This document shows, in pieces, positions 36,712 to 49,292 of a DNA stretch of 64,000 bases (the stretch's first letter is position 1; every line of letters starts with the position of its first letter). Below the pieces are notes generated by a model. That model did no database searches. It was not told the origin of the DNA and saw only the letters and a list, made by a program, of their open reading frames with translations. Source of the DNA: Diphasiastrum complanatum (Eukaryota > Streptophyta > Lycopodiopsida > Lycopodiales > Lycopodiaceae); the NCBI GenBank assembly GCA_029204225.1, contig CM055100.1:62402503-62466502 (forward strand), written 5' to 3'. Both the position numbers and the translations under genes were made by a program.

Positions 36712-38697
36712 GTTTCACTAGAGTACCGTGTATCCAAGACTAAAGGTATACTTTATCCTATGTACTGGTCATGGACATAACATTCTTCCCTCCTTAAACT
36801 GTGTCTATCCTTAGAAACTAAAATTTGGAAAATTCTTCTTTATGCTATCAACTCTCTCCCATGAATCATCATCCTCAGTACGACCCTTCCACCGAATTAA
36901 CCACTCAGAGACAGAACGATTTATCAATTGTTTATCTCTTGTTCTGAGCACTTTCTCAGGTTCCAAAGGTACACTAAGCAACAAATCTTCCAAATGGGAT
37001 AAATCCTCATCCGATCCAACTGTATCACCATCATGTAAGCTTAGTTTCAAACGACTTACATGAAACACTGGGTGTGCAGTCGATTTTCCTTGAAGATCGA
37101 GTTCATACGCCAAAGAACCTATTCTACATACAATCTTGAAAGGTCCACAATAACGGGTAGATAGCTTATAATGCTTCCTTGTACGTAACGTCTTAGAATC
37201 TTTTGGAATCCTAAGATATACCCAGTCATCAACTATAAAATCTCTTGGAGATCTCTTAAGATCGGTATAGTGTTTAGCTCTATCCTGAGCACTCCGGATA
37301 CTATCCTTAGCCACTTGCAACATTTCTTGCATATCATGCAAAAAATTAGCAACCTTCTGGATCTTAACAGACTTTGTCTCAACATTTACTGGAGATCTAG
37401 GTTGAAAATCGTACATAAGCACAAAAGGATTGTAACCTGTAACAGACTGTTTTCTACTATTATATGCAAACTCAACCAGTGGGAGATAATCTTCCCAATG
37501 AGATTGCCTGTGAGAAACATATGTCCTCAATATATCTTCCATAGTTTGACTAGTCCTTTCTGTCTGGCCATCTGATTCAGGATGATCAGAAGAACTTAAA
37601 CTCAAAGAAGTTTCCAATTTATAGAATACTACTGACCAAAAGTGACCTGTGAACTTAGGATCTCTATCACTAACAATGTCACTTGGCAGACCATACAACC
37701 AAAATAATCTTTCAACAAAGATCTGGGCTAAATTAGAAGCCTTTATAGTTGACTTGACTGGATGAATGCAGCTAACTTAGGTAACCGATCCACCACAACC
37801 CAAATAGAATCATTTTGTCATTGGGTCTTTGGAAGTCCAACTACAAAATTTATAGATATGCTTTCCCATTTCTTATCTGGGATATCTAATGGATGCAACA
37901 AACCACCAGCCTTATGGCGTTCAGCCTTTGCTAGTTGACAGGGCTTGCATTTAACAACATATGACTCGACATATGGCTTGAGCTTTGGCCAATAAAATTC
38001 CCTCTTAACCAAGTCCAGAGTCTTGTGTATACCGGGATGTCTAGCACAGGGTGTGTCATGACATTCAAACAAAATCTTCCGTTTGAGCTCATCATCATCA
38101 AGTACACAAACTTTTCCATTCCGAAATAGTAATCCATCTCGAATGGTGAACTGTTCCACAATCTTCTTATCTTTCTTAGTTAGTTGAGTCCCCTGTGTTT
38201 CTAACTCAACACTGTCCACATTTCTTCCGGTTTGAACAATGTTCCAAATGTGACCAAAATGGGAATCTGATTCATATTTTCCTCTCAGCGAAAGATATAG
38301 ATTCGTAGAAATCTGGGTGAATGACAACTCATTCAGTTCACCGATCTGACTAAGAGCATTTGCAACTTGATTAGAGCTGTCTCTTATGTAACGGAGTTCA
38401 TGATCGAATTCTTGCATCAATTCAGCCCATCGAGCTTTTCTCCCCCGAAGATCATGCTGATTACAAAAATACTTAAGAGGCTAGTGATCCGTATACACTA
38501 AAAACTTACTACCATACAAGTAGTGTCTCCAGGATTAAGTGCATGGATTACAGTGAACAATTCATTTTCCTGCATAGTATAACACAACTGAGGACCAGTG
38601 AAATTTTTGCTTTCAAACGCTAGTGGCCTATCCATTTGTAATAGAACTGCTCCAAGTGCAACATCACTTGCGTCTGTTCTCACGACGTAAGGTAATT
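36712..38697 (-). pseudogene. Ty3-gypsy chromovirus pol fragment (RNase H, integrase, chromodomain) with LTR stub
   Basis: Minus strand from 38,697: RNase H start 'RTDASDVALGAVLLQ', 'YTMQENELFTVIHAL', then 'YIRDSSNQVANALSQ', the HHCC zinc motif of integrase ('HPGIHKTLDLVKREFYWPKL', 'CKPCQLAKAER'), integrase core ('GLPSDIVSDRDPKFTGHFW', 'HPESDGQTERTSQ'), and the chromodomain ('VPLEPEKVLRTRDKQLINRS', 'WLIRWKGRTEDDDSWERV') ending at 36,811. A purine tract and ~70 bp of LTR (start at 36,782) follow before the break. A 295-residue block is open; frame breaks occur near 37.7-37.8 and 38.4-38.5 kb. The upstream RT is missing. Same family as the plus-strand element at 33.1-34.7 kb. Confidence 0.9.
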
Positions 38698-38979
38698 ACA
38701 CACTAATCTTGCAAGAAAAATAGATGATCTAAGTCACTCCCACCTATAGCCTTATAGAACTTTAAGGGTGTGGGAGGGTCCCAAACATAGGTGTCACCAT
38801 CTTAACTAGGCTAGGGCTTAATGGGAGACGTCATTCATTGAATAGCAATCTTTTCTTGTAGTGGGTTCTTGGTGTTGAGGTGGACGGTGGGCAAGTGGCA
38901 GCGGCGATGACTTTCGGCTACATCGTAAAAGTGGTGATGCAAGCAGCACCGGGTGGGTACACGAAGGTTTGGGCACAGG
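38698..38979. other. unassigned junction DNA
   Basis: No recognised coding or LTR sequence. It separates the Gypsy fragment from the distal end of the right inverted-repeat arm. Confidence 0.4.
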
Positions 38980-40065
38980 AAAGAGGACGTCCGAACAGAT
39001 ATTTATTCTTTATAGATTCCATGGAGATTGAAAGCTGACTGAAATACTCAAGAGAGCGACAGATGATTCTCAAACCATTAGAAAAAAAACAAGATCAACG
39101 AATAATTTATGATTATGTTGTATGGGGACTTGCACAAGGATTTCCAAATGCATCTCCCGGCCACGTATCTTATTTTTGCTACCAAATTCCAGATGACTAT
39201 TCTCATTCACAATAGTATGCTTCAGTAACAATCTGATAACCTTGTTACTAAGTCCAGGAAATCAAAGAAATAATGAATATATTAAATTGGTCGTGTTAGC
39301 GCTACGTACGTGGCAGCTTTGGACATCAAACGGCATGATCAGCACCTTCATCCTAATTACCATAGCCATAACGTCCTCCATAATTGAAACTAGCACCGCT
39401 TTTGCATAGAACTGGGAAGCTAAAGATTACGTGATGAAACGCGTGATCAACTGCTGGGTTTCTTTGATTTTGATTGCGAAGTGGAAGATTGAATCATTGA
39501 AACTACTATTTCGTTTCAAAAAACTAATTAATATAAGGAGATATTATTCAAAGCAACCTGTTACTTGTCTGTGATAGCGGTCCGTAGATTATTCTGCGTC
39601 TGAAACTGAAAGATGGCGTTTGTATCACCGAAAGGGGTTTTTAAATCGAAGATATTTTACATGCCAATTGGCGGAACTTCCAAATGCTATGAAATGAAAA
39701 TGAAGATTGAAGCCGCAACACAGCAGGGCAGCGGTACTTAACATGATGAATCAGACATGATCCCATCATTTGATCTTCTTTTCATTCCAACACGTGATCA
39801 CTTTGAGTCTTTGGGCCCATCTTATAGCTCAGAATCATAAAGATGCCATTGAGATCCATCCACGAATAGGCATGCGCCGCAGCTGTACAGCGTACACCTC
39901 ACTCTAGAATCCATTGATGTCCACTTCTCTATCTCGAGACTACGGCACCTTAAACAGTCAAGTATGGACGTGGCACAATGCTATCGCTCCTTTTTTCTAA
40001 TAACCGGTGAGATTTCTAGGACCGGCTCGTCGTTGTTTTATGCAACCTTCATGATCAAGTTCCAT

Positions 40066-40073
40066 TATAAATA
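40066..40073 (+). promoter_or_regulatory. possible TATA element, NPF copy 2 (distal)
   Basis: TATAAATA, conserved in the other arm at 28,816-28,823, about 860 bp before the ATG. Confidence 0.35.
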
Positions 40074-40397
40074 GGCTCAGTCCATTCCCTTCTTGTATGA
40101 CAAATTCCTGCTACTTACAACATCAGCCGTTATCAGCCAGTTAGATTTGAAATCAAACGGATGGTTGAAGGACTTGGCCTGTTGTTTGTGAGCACTGATG
40201 TGGCAGACAATATAGTAAGCAGCTAAAATATGAACTTTGCTCTGAGTCCTGCCACTTGAGAAATTTAATCCTCACACTTGTTAAAGATCGACATTTCTTT
40301 GCTAGTTAGAATGACTCATTGGTCAATTAGAAAGGCATACGGAATAGATCATAGGTACCTACTGCAGCTATCGGAAGTTGTGGGGATAATATCGCAG

Positions 40398-40407
40398 TAT
40401 AAATAGG
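40398..40407 (+). promoter_or_regulatory. possible TATA element, NPF copy 2 (proximal)
   Basis: TATAAATAGG is a good plant TATA match, about 520 bp before the ATG. The left arm has TATATATAAG at the aligned place. Confidence 0.35.
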
Positions 40408-40928
40408 CACCACCTCATTTGACATTAACTCCTCAAGTCTTACCTCGCCTAAGAAATCCAAGTTCAAAGTAGAGTCGAACTGTCCCCAAAGTACACTTCT
40501 GTATGGGCCCGCTATATTGTTGGATTTTAGTGTGAAAAACCTTAGCATTGTCGAAATATAGATGTCTACGATTCTTCCAAAAAACTGCTTTCATTTTCAC
40601 GTAGGATTGTAGTTGACAAAAGGCTTATCGTCATTGTAACCTTGAGAATTCGGCTCTTTTCTTAGTGATCCAGGAACGGTTTGCTGTTTTGAACATGACT
40701 ATGACGAAAAGAGTACAAATTTAAGGAAGACAGAAGTACAGATCCAAGCTGGATGGAGGAAGAACAAGGTCAATGACACTAAATGTGTACCGCAAGTGAC
40801 TTCAAAAGCTTAACTTGATTGGAGCTTTCAAGTGAGATAACCATTGCCTTGGTTTCGTGAAGTCGTCGATCGAAACAGCTACAGTCGACTAGCTAAGCCG
40901 GAAATCTGATTGATCAGAGACCACATTC

Positions 40929-42298
40929 ATGATGGATGCCTCCGATATGCCTGATCTGGTAGGTCTTATTCCTCCTCTTTTGCAACGGTTTTGACGAATA
41001 CTGAGGTACACGTATTAGCACATAAGTATATTCTCGGATGCTTAATGTTCGGCCGGAGCCTTGAGTTGTCTACTTCGAAGTGCATATATCTTTTTGTGGA
41101 CAGTTTTCTCGTGAACTAGATGAAGAGATACAGACTACCAAATGTCTGGCATAGCACTTTTTGAATGCTAGCTTGATCGTTCATCAAATACTTATTATAG
41201 TCATTGTTTTACTATATATATTATACATGGTGCTGCAGATTCTTAGCAAACCTTCAGAGTTCCAAACATCCTCGCTGAAGGAAGTGACCAGTTAATGCTA
41301 GACGACGTAGCTACAAGTCAACATGCCACGCAAGAGTAACAAAATAGATAAGTGTTTGTCAAGAGAGTAAAAATTTAACAGAAACGACATAAAATTCGTA
41401 AAACCAGCCATAAAGAGCACAGCTGTTACGATTTATAGTTTTTCGAAATACACGACACGTACTATTAGGATGACATTTTAAGACGTAGTTGACACAAGAT
41501 ATCGATTGCCTACGGATATGTACTATCGATAGGAACTTGTTTCTAAAAATCAACACAAAGCATTTGGCTTTATCGATTGACAATAGCTGGTCTCTCTAGA
41601 CTCTCCTGCTGAAAAAATTCAGCCACTGACTTCGCCGTTAAGTGAGATTATATTCTGTGTCTACTTTCCATTCGAAACATTTCGACATCATTCGAAACAT
41701 TTCGACATCATTTGAGTAAATATTTCAACATCATTTGAGACAACATTTCTACATCACTTCGCTCTGGTGAAAAAGGAGTGTAGTTTATAGTAAGCTAATT
41801 TTAAGAGGAAAAAAATAAAAAATACGACTCTTGTACATGATTTATTCTTGCAATGCTCGACACACCATTCAATCATGTTTCACTATGACTTGCTATTACA
41901 TTCTCAGGTCCGTGAGGACGTTGAGGGACAAAAGTCGGGGAGTTTGAAAGTACAGTCTGCCATTGAAAAGACTAGTCCACAGGATATGAGGAGGATATGT
42001 ATGTATAAGGTCTTTGATGTAGCGTCACGCTCGTTCTCGAAGTTCGGGGCGAAAGCGAAAGCTCACTGGCCAGCATGTTACCTGTCAGGGAAAGATGCCA
42101 ATCTTACAGATTCAGATGCAACTCGTCCTTTAAAAGGAGGATGGCGCACTGCACCGTTGATCTTCGGTTCGTTTCACTATTACTTACAAATTTTTGGAAG
42201 ATGTTCACTAAATCTAACTAAGATCTAAAGAGTTGAATCGTCCTTGACAAGATATTTTGCCAAAAGTGAAGCGCTAAAAATTCTAAGTACCATATTAG

Positions 42299-42389
<91 letters not shown>

Positions 42390-44551
42390 CGCTTGATTGT
42401 TGCACGTACTGTGGAGTGGGGCAGGCACCGAAATCTGTGAAAAAATCGCTACCTCCGGTCTCCACGCCAACTTGGTGACATATTTAGTGCAGCAGTTACA
42501 CTTGCAAACAGTAGAAGCGGCCAATACCATCACAAACTTCAACGGATCAGCTAATCTTTCTCCCATATTTGGTGCATATTTAGCAGATGCTTATTTAGGC
42601 CGCTTTCGGGCCATCGTCATTGGATCGATCTTCTACCTAGTGGTGAGAAATCATATTCTGTTCTGGCCTATATTTTTTGTCTTCCTGTTTTCGTCATAAA
42701 TGATAGGTTATTGACATTAACCAAAAGGCATAAGTGATAGATCACAGTAATGTGACAAATTTGAGGTTGGTGTTCTCTCTGTAGGGAGTAGTACTTTTGG
42801 CGGTGGATGCAGCAGTAGCGTCGTTGAAACCACCTCCTTGCGCTCATTATATTCATGGCGCGCTTGGGCAGCATTGCCTTCCAGCATCATTCAGGCAGAA
42901 AGCGTTTTTGTATATGGCATTTGCATTTTTAGTTTTTGGTGCTGGTGGTATACGGCCCTGCGTGGCTGCCTTCGGAGCAGATCAATTTGACCAAAACGAT
43001 CCAGAGGAAAGAAAGAAGTCATCAAAATTTTTTAACTGGTATTACTTCAGCCTGGGATTGTCTCTGCTATTTGCTGTTACGGTACTGGTCTACATACAAG
43101 ATAACGTTGGATGGAGTTTGGGATTCGGCATACCTGCCATTCTCATGACTCTATCTTTAACGTGCTTTGTGTGCGGATATAAATTATATCGTCATGCTGT
43201 TGGCAATGGGAATCCCTTCATTCGTCTTGCACAAGTTTGTGTCAGCGCTTTTAGACAAAGAAAGCATAAAGTACCAGTAGATCCCAGCGAGCTCTTCCGG
43301 GGTTTTGGGGAAGACGGGAGCGACGGAGCATTCCTGCCACTCAAACACTCGGATCAATTCAGGTCAGTAAGCTTTGAAGCCTCTGTTTTTATCGTGTCAC
43401 TGCCCAGATCATATACGGTTGCTTGGTACTCACCTGGGTCATAGTCAGAGGGATGAGAGTCTGTGACATCATCTTTGCAAATGATTTTAGCAGCTGGATC
43501 CTGCATGTTCTAACTTCCAAGTTCCAAGCAATATTGCACAGAGCTCTCAAACGTAAAAGCTATGTCTACAATATCTGCTCATAAGTGTGCTGCTTTACCG
43601 TTATTGTAACGTGATCTAGAGTCTAGACTTACAATTCATCATTTCGGGAGTCATTGGCTAACCAGCTTGCTTGTTGATCGGAACGCTGCCAGGTTTCTGG
43701 ATAAAGCTGCAATCGTAACCGACTCCACAAGGACTGGAGAATCCAACCGCTGGAAACTTTGCACCGTGCATCAAGTGGAGGAATTTAAATGTCTTCTGCG
43801 CATTCTTCCGATCTGGGGGACAGGGATCCTTTTCACCACAGCTCACGCTCAGCAGAGCACATTCATGGTGCAACAGGCTCGCACGATGGATCGCCACATA
43901 GGAAGTCGATTCCAAGTGCCACCAGCATCTTTCACTGTATTCAGTTTCCTCACACTTCTTGTATGGGTTCCTTTCTACGATCGCATAATTGTCCCCGCCA
44001 CCAGAAGATTGACTGGCAAGGAGAGAGGGATCACCTTCCTACAGAGGATTGGGATTGGCCTTTTTATATCAGTGATTGCAATGCTAATTGCTGGGGCTAC
44101 TGAACGCTATCGTCGCTATGCAGCCATGACAGCTGGGCTTGCCGATCTTCCCCATGTTCAGGTCCCCATTTCAGCTTTCTGGCTGGTTCCCCAGTACTGT
44201 TTGCTGGGCTTAGCCGAGTCCTTTGTTTTGATTGGGCAGCTGGAGCTGTTCTACGATCAGTTCCCAGAGAACATGAGGAGCCTGGCGGGGGCTCTTTTCT
44301 CTAGCAGCCATGCAGTGGGCAGCTACAGCAGCACCATCATTGTTGAACTAATCCAGAAATTTAGTGAGAAGTCAGGAAATGAGCGACAGCCTAATGGCAG
44401 CCTTCATGGCCACCAAGGCGGGTGGTTTTCAAACAATTTGAACCGGGGGCATTTAGACTACTTTTACTGGCTGCTAGGTTCTTTGGGCGCCATCAACTTC
44501 GTTGCCTTCCTCCTCTGTGCTCGATGGTACAAGTACAAAAACCTCCACTAG
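40929..44551 (+). CDS. NPF/POT-family transporter, copy 2 (5 exons, 647 aa)
   Basis: Inverted duplicate of the gene at 24.3-27.9 kb, with the same role and layout. Exons: 40,929-40,958, 41,908-42,166, 42,425-42,642, 42,785-43,362, 43,693-44,551, all GT-AG; the sum is 1944 nt and the frame is open to TAG. Exon 1 encodes MMDASDMPDL. The ExxEK motif (EICEK) starts exon 3. 'GGIRPCVAAFGADQFDQND' and 'FFNWYYFSLGLSLL' are in exon 4; 'LPIWGTGILF' and the end KYKNLH are in exon 5. Differences from copy 1 cluster in the N-terminal hydrophilic part (about 8 in 87 residues of exon 2), in the exon 4 loop (HYIHGALGQ against HDRSALGQ) and near 'SEKSGN'. Helices are almost unchanged, which suggests both copies were under selection. 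The two genes diverge from the central spacer. Confidence 0.92.
41664..41765 (+). repeat. short tandem repeat in NPF copy 2 intron 1
   Basis: 'cattcgaaacatttcgacat' occurs twice in tandem, followed by two degenerate copies ('catttgagtaaatatttcaa', 'catttgagacaacatttcta'). The left arm shows only one corresponding word near 27,165. Confidence 0.75.
42303..42384 (+). repeat. (TC)41 microsatellite in NPF copy 2 intron 2
   Basis: Perfect TC run, ending 40 nt before the exon 3 splice acceptor at 42,425. Its counterpart in the other copy is 19 units. Confidence 0.97.
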
Positions 44552-44845
44552 AGCCTGAATTGCCTTGCACAACATTCACCTCATGCTCAAATACCACATG
44601 CCCAGGTTCACTATTAATGCCATTAAACTAATCAACTATACAAAAATATATATGCCAACAGAATGCAAAACATAGTATCTGTTCTTTTACACATGCACAA
44701 GTAGCTCAAAATGTCTATGCCAACGGAATGCAGATACGGGTCGCTGCTTTGTTGCACAAGTAGTTACATGCTCATGATTTATATTATGCACAACAAATAT
44801 ACTCTAGGTCCATAGTCCATAGTTCACACCAAGCATGAGCCAATT

Positions 44846-45805
44846 TGGAGCACAAGACTTCAAGATATAAAGTATGGTAACATTTCAATGGAAAAATGTG
44901 GAGTATTATGATTATATCTTGTTGAATGTAACATATATATTTTCATTGTTTCATGATCAAATACATAATGTCATAGTTAGAAATACAACCAATGATTAAC
45001 TCTTTTCATTTAACCATAAGTTTCTAAACAGAAAAAAGAATTAGATACAGTTCTATTCCCACTTTTGTCCATAAGTTCTTTCCAAAAGTGTGAAGTTAAG
45101 GTACTATCTTTCTTAGAAATGATTTCCTTGGGAATCACATATAGCCTATAAATTTTTTATATGGCATAAAATGAGTATGTCTAGTAAATCAATTAACAAC
45201 AATATAAAAAGGTATAAGTGATCATTGAAATAGATAATCATATATCATAATTCAAATGAGAATTCAATTGTATCATATTATTTGGAATTAGATATATTAA
45301 GAGTCAGAGTAATTCAAGAATATAGAGAGATTTTATCTATCAGTTATTTCGATCAACTCAATAAGCATAGTAGGATCATAGCACTTAGTGCACAACTACT
45401 ATGAACCATTATTTGTCACAAGATTCTTTTCGTAATCTTGTCGTTGTATTACAACTGCTTAATTTATAGATTCTCTATCTTCTTACCTTCATTAATCATT
45501 GTCAAATGCTCTCGCACTACTTCTCTCTCACTGTGTCTCATATTATCGTTCCATTGATGAACGTAGAATATGTCAGAGATTGAATGGTTGTCATAGACAC
45601 CTAATTATTTGCACTATTCATGGTTGTTGTTGACACCTACCCATATTCGACTAAGTCAAATGGATGATCTAAGTAATTGTCTGAATTTCAAATAGTTTGA
45701 TTCAATCCTTATAAGTTTTTACTATTTTTACTTTGATTGGGGAGATAAGTTCAGGTTAGGCTTCTACTGTCTACCCTGTCAGACTACATCAGATCCCCAA
45801 CAAGG
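44846..45805 (+). other. non-coding; probably contains a decayed LTR at its right end
   Basis: No recognised coding. The last part ends '...atcccc aaca' just before a tRNA-iMet-like primer site (TGGTATCATAGC, ~45,806-45,818), so an LTR of unknown length is likely. Its start was not found. Confidence 0.4.
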
Positions 45806-46660
45806 TGGTATCATAGCAGGTTCAAATTATCAATCGAATTCCTGATTATTGTATTTTTGAAATCATTCTTTAATCATGGAAGGTTCAGCCTCTGAGATCC
45901 AATTGATCAACAAGTTCAACGGAGATGATTTCCACATGTGGAATTTAACATGAGGATGATTTTCATCAAGAACTTACAAAGAACTTTGGAAATACTTAAA
46001 TGATTCAATAGCCAAACTGGCTGAACCAAAATTGCTGACCACTCGAGAAGCAAAAGATGGCAAAGCCTTAGCCATCATATTTCTGAATCTAAAAGATTCA
46101 CAAATAGCTCATGTAGCCAATCATTCCACATTCAAAGAAGCATGTGACATTTTGACTAGTTTATACGAAATGACGGATGTCACGACTCGTCTCTTCTGAG
46201 AAAGAAATGCCTCTTGCTCAAGATGAGTAAAGGATATTTAGTTAGTAATGATCTTAATTTCCAAGAGGACAAGCCTCAGGAGCTAAGTCCATGGAGATCA
46301 CAAGAGACAGAACAAGAAGAAGGATTGTTATAAGTCAGCAAAGATATTTAATCAATGTGCTTCATCACAAGTATGGCATGGAAGATTGCAAATCGATAGA
46401 CTCACCTATGGATCCAGGATTCAAATTCTCAAAGGACACGTGCCCAAAGACTGAAAAAGAATAGAAAGGATGTGCAAATACCCCTATCGGTCTATCATTG
46501 GGTTGGTCATGTATGCCATGATCTGCACACGACATGATCTTGCATACACAGCCAACACACTATCACAATACATGTTGAATCCAGGCCCTCTGCAAAGAGC
46601 ATTGAGCTACATACAAGCTAGAAAGTACTATGCTTCATGTTTTATGATGGAAATTTAGAG
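45806..46660 (+). pseudogene. Ty1-copia remnant: primer site, gag start fused to RT end
   Basis: After the primer-site-like word, an ATG near 45,876 opens gag ('EGSASEIQLINKFNGDDFHM'), soon broken by stops. Near 46,310 the text changes to RT C-terminal sequence ('ISQQRYLINVLHHKYGMEDC', 'SPMDPGFKFSKDTCPKTEKE', then 'YRSIIGLVMYAMICTRHDLA'). Integrase and most of RT are therefore deleted. Inactive. Confidence 0.8.
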
Positions 46661-48459
46661 GATGCATGTTGGGCTATTTCCTCAGTATGGAATCAACATA
46701 GGGCAGAAAACAACACAACCTAAATGTAGCAGCACTATTCTGTAGTGTCGTGCCACTACAAGAAACATTGTCTCAATTAATTTTGGACTTCTTAATTTAT
46801 TTAGGACTATTTTCTACATATGGTACCAAAAGAGCCAAATAAGAAAAACAAAATTGTTAAGTGGATTTTCTGGAGTTCGAATCTCATTTCAATAAAACTA
46901 TAAATCAAACAAGACAAATTTGATCAACGAGTCACAATTTCATTTCTAAATTTATTGATGTTTTTTTCCAATAGCTATGAGCACCCAATATAATTGTAAA
47001 TCCAAAATAAATTTGGTTCCTGAGTATCATATACATTGAACTTATAATTCAGATGAAGTTAGCATTCCAATTGTTAGATGAAGTGGATTATGGTGGATGT
47101 TTTTGGAAAATCAGATATAATCATGTCTAAAATTAGTGTCCATCCAAATAACATAGACAATTTTTGAACATAAACATTGATATTTAAAAGAAACATTCAC
47201 TAAATCATATAGTACTACTTCCAAGCTGTATTATAAGAACTCTCATAGAAATTACATCACAATGTGTCATTTGCCACTAAAACTGGTTCATATTTATAAT
47301 TAATGGTCTTGGGCCAAGCCCTACATTTATTTAGTCAAGAGACTATTACAAAAGATGCACAACTTTGGTGCAATTCTAGACATTGTAGAAGTTTAACCTT
47401 TTAGACTAGTAATTTAATATGTCAATATTCTAAACGTTGAGAATTAGAAACTATAATTTCCAACTTTTAGAATTTCTTAAAGCCGTTAAATTTTCTACAT
47501 CATGATTCCTCATGGTCTTACAATACACATGCCATGGAATAGGATTTACTTATAATAGGGTGACATGGCCACACCCTAGCATACAAAAGGTCGGCTTTCT
47601 TCGAAATTGCCAAGCTAGATTTATAACTGATTTACAAAAGGAATTATACTTTAAACACATCTTCTGAAGCCAAATTTTGACTTGTTGTAGATTTGGAATC
47701 TGCCAACACTCACTAATACATTTACAAGTCCTACACTTATGGCCACAAAGATTGTAACCAGGACTCTACAACTACAATCATGAACTCTACTCATCAATAT
47801 CAGCTGCACATTCATCAGATAATTTGGACAAGTATTCTTTGATGTGTGCCACTGATATTTCCGAAATAGATATTGGCTTTTCACCCACAAGACCTCCGGG
47901 GTAATAACTTTACATCCATTTCGACCTCATTGATCGAAATTGATACAAATGAATCGAAAGTGATTTGCAAGAATTGTGGCCAAATGACCTCTTGGCTATG
48001 CATTAATCCTGACAACATCTTTTGTTTGGAAAGATAGTTTTGTGGTTTTTAACCACACATGCATCATTGCGATCCCTATATTCTGGAAACTTCTGGCTCA
48101 TGAACCACAAATAATCAATAAAGGACATTATTCCTTTCATTTCATTCGGATCCAGATCCTTCATGGATGCTAGAAAGATGGCTTCATCTTTTGAAGGTAC
48201 ACACTGCAACAGTCTGAAAGGTTCACTCGATGTGGTGTCTCCATCATTAGTATAGTATTTTCATTGCATGGTTGGCTCGTCATTCATCATTTGAAAACAA
48301 AAATAGTGAGAATTGGTGTGTCCTTCTAAGACATCATTTCCTTGAGCAATACAAGGATCTATAAATTATTTCATCTTTTGATTTATATTGTAGATGTGGT
48401 TGAGGCAACACGTGCTTTTCCAAAATCCCACGCATTATGGCCAGCCCTTTTAAAGTATG
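46661..48459. other. no recognised gene; weak unidentified frames on the minus strand
   Basis: Minus-strand frames at 47,820-47,900 ('EKPISISEISVAHIKEYLSK') and 48,003-48,240 ('FLASMKDLDPNEMKGIMSFI') have gene-like composition, but I cannot assign them. They could be scraps of one decayed gene. The rest is AT-rich. Confidence 0.3.
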
Positions 48460-49292
48460 TCCACGTTGTTTGAATTGTGAATTTCACACATGTGGAGTGT
48501 CCACCACATGTGATAATGATCTCCTAAGGTTTGTGGATGCACAATGATCAAGATTAGATTGAGATTCAAGATCTATCTTACTCTCAATGGCAAAAACACA
48601 CTACTACATGCATTTACTCACTTCCAAAGTACATACACACGTGTGGGAAGTGTTCCAAAACTAAGTCAAATTAAGATCCTCTCCTCGGGTAAAGAGAGAA
48701 TCCTACCAATGGCTCTCAGGTAGAGAGAGAAAGCTAGAAAACACTTAGACTCAAAATCACTCAAGATCACCAAATCAATCAGCATAGAATGAGTAGTACA
48801 ATGATACTACTAGATCCACGAGCTATTCCACACTCAAACATGATTGGACCTCACATTTACAACCTCCTAATCCTATTGGACCATTGACCCATCCATCTCT
48901 CCATTCTATTGGACCATTCTCAAGCATATCTCAAATCCTATTGGACCAATGGTACTTCCGCCTCTTAATTTCTATCGGACCTCTTGAACTTTGACTTGTC
49001 ACACATCAAAGTAACTAAAGAGCTTGTCAAGGACCTATTTAGCTTGAGTTTTCCACTTGTGCTTTTGGCCTAATAATGACAAAACAAGTGTACTTCACTA
49101 ATTGACCTCTAAAGCCAAAAAATGACTCAATCTACTAATGACACCTAGAAGCTTGACTATGAAACTTTATAACAAACATTTGTAATCTATTTTACAATTC
49201 TCCACACGTGGGAACGTCCTCCACACATGTGAGATTCACTCACAAACTTCTAACATAAGAATACCAAGCTAGATTTTTGCCAATTTCTCACA
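48460..49292 (-). mobile_element. 3' LTR of a minus-strand Copia element (outer end approximate)
   Basis: The minus strand starts TGTGAGAAATTGGCAAAAAT at 49,292, after the polypurine TGAGGAGGAG. It contains the CACATGTGTGGAGGACGTTC / CACGTGTGGAG block (~49,195-49,230) and a perfect CACACGTGTG (48,636-48,645). It is related to the LTR at 8,867. Confidence 0.65.

Larger units (their letters stand above)
38980..44845 (-). repeat. right arm of the ~5.8 kb inverted duplication (contains NPF copy 2)
   Basis: Reverse complement of 24,050-29,860. The match fades outward near 44,845 ('ttggagcacaa' is still shared) and inward near 38,980-39,010. The midpoint of aligned pairs (start codons, stop codons, microsatellites) falls at about 34.43-34.46 kb. 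The spacer is about 9.1 kb. Confidence 0.9.

Noticed and set aside
43658-43915. Open frame antisense to NPF exon 5 (also 24,981-25,238 in the other copy)
   Set aside because: Shadow of a conserved exon; its conservation in both copies is explained by the sense protein.
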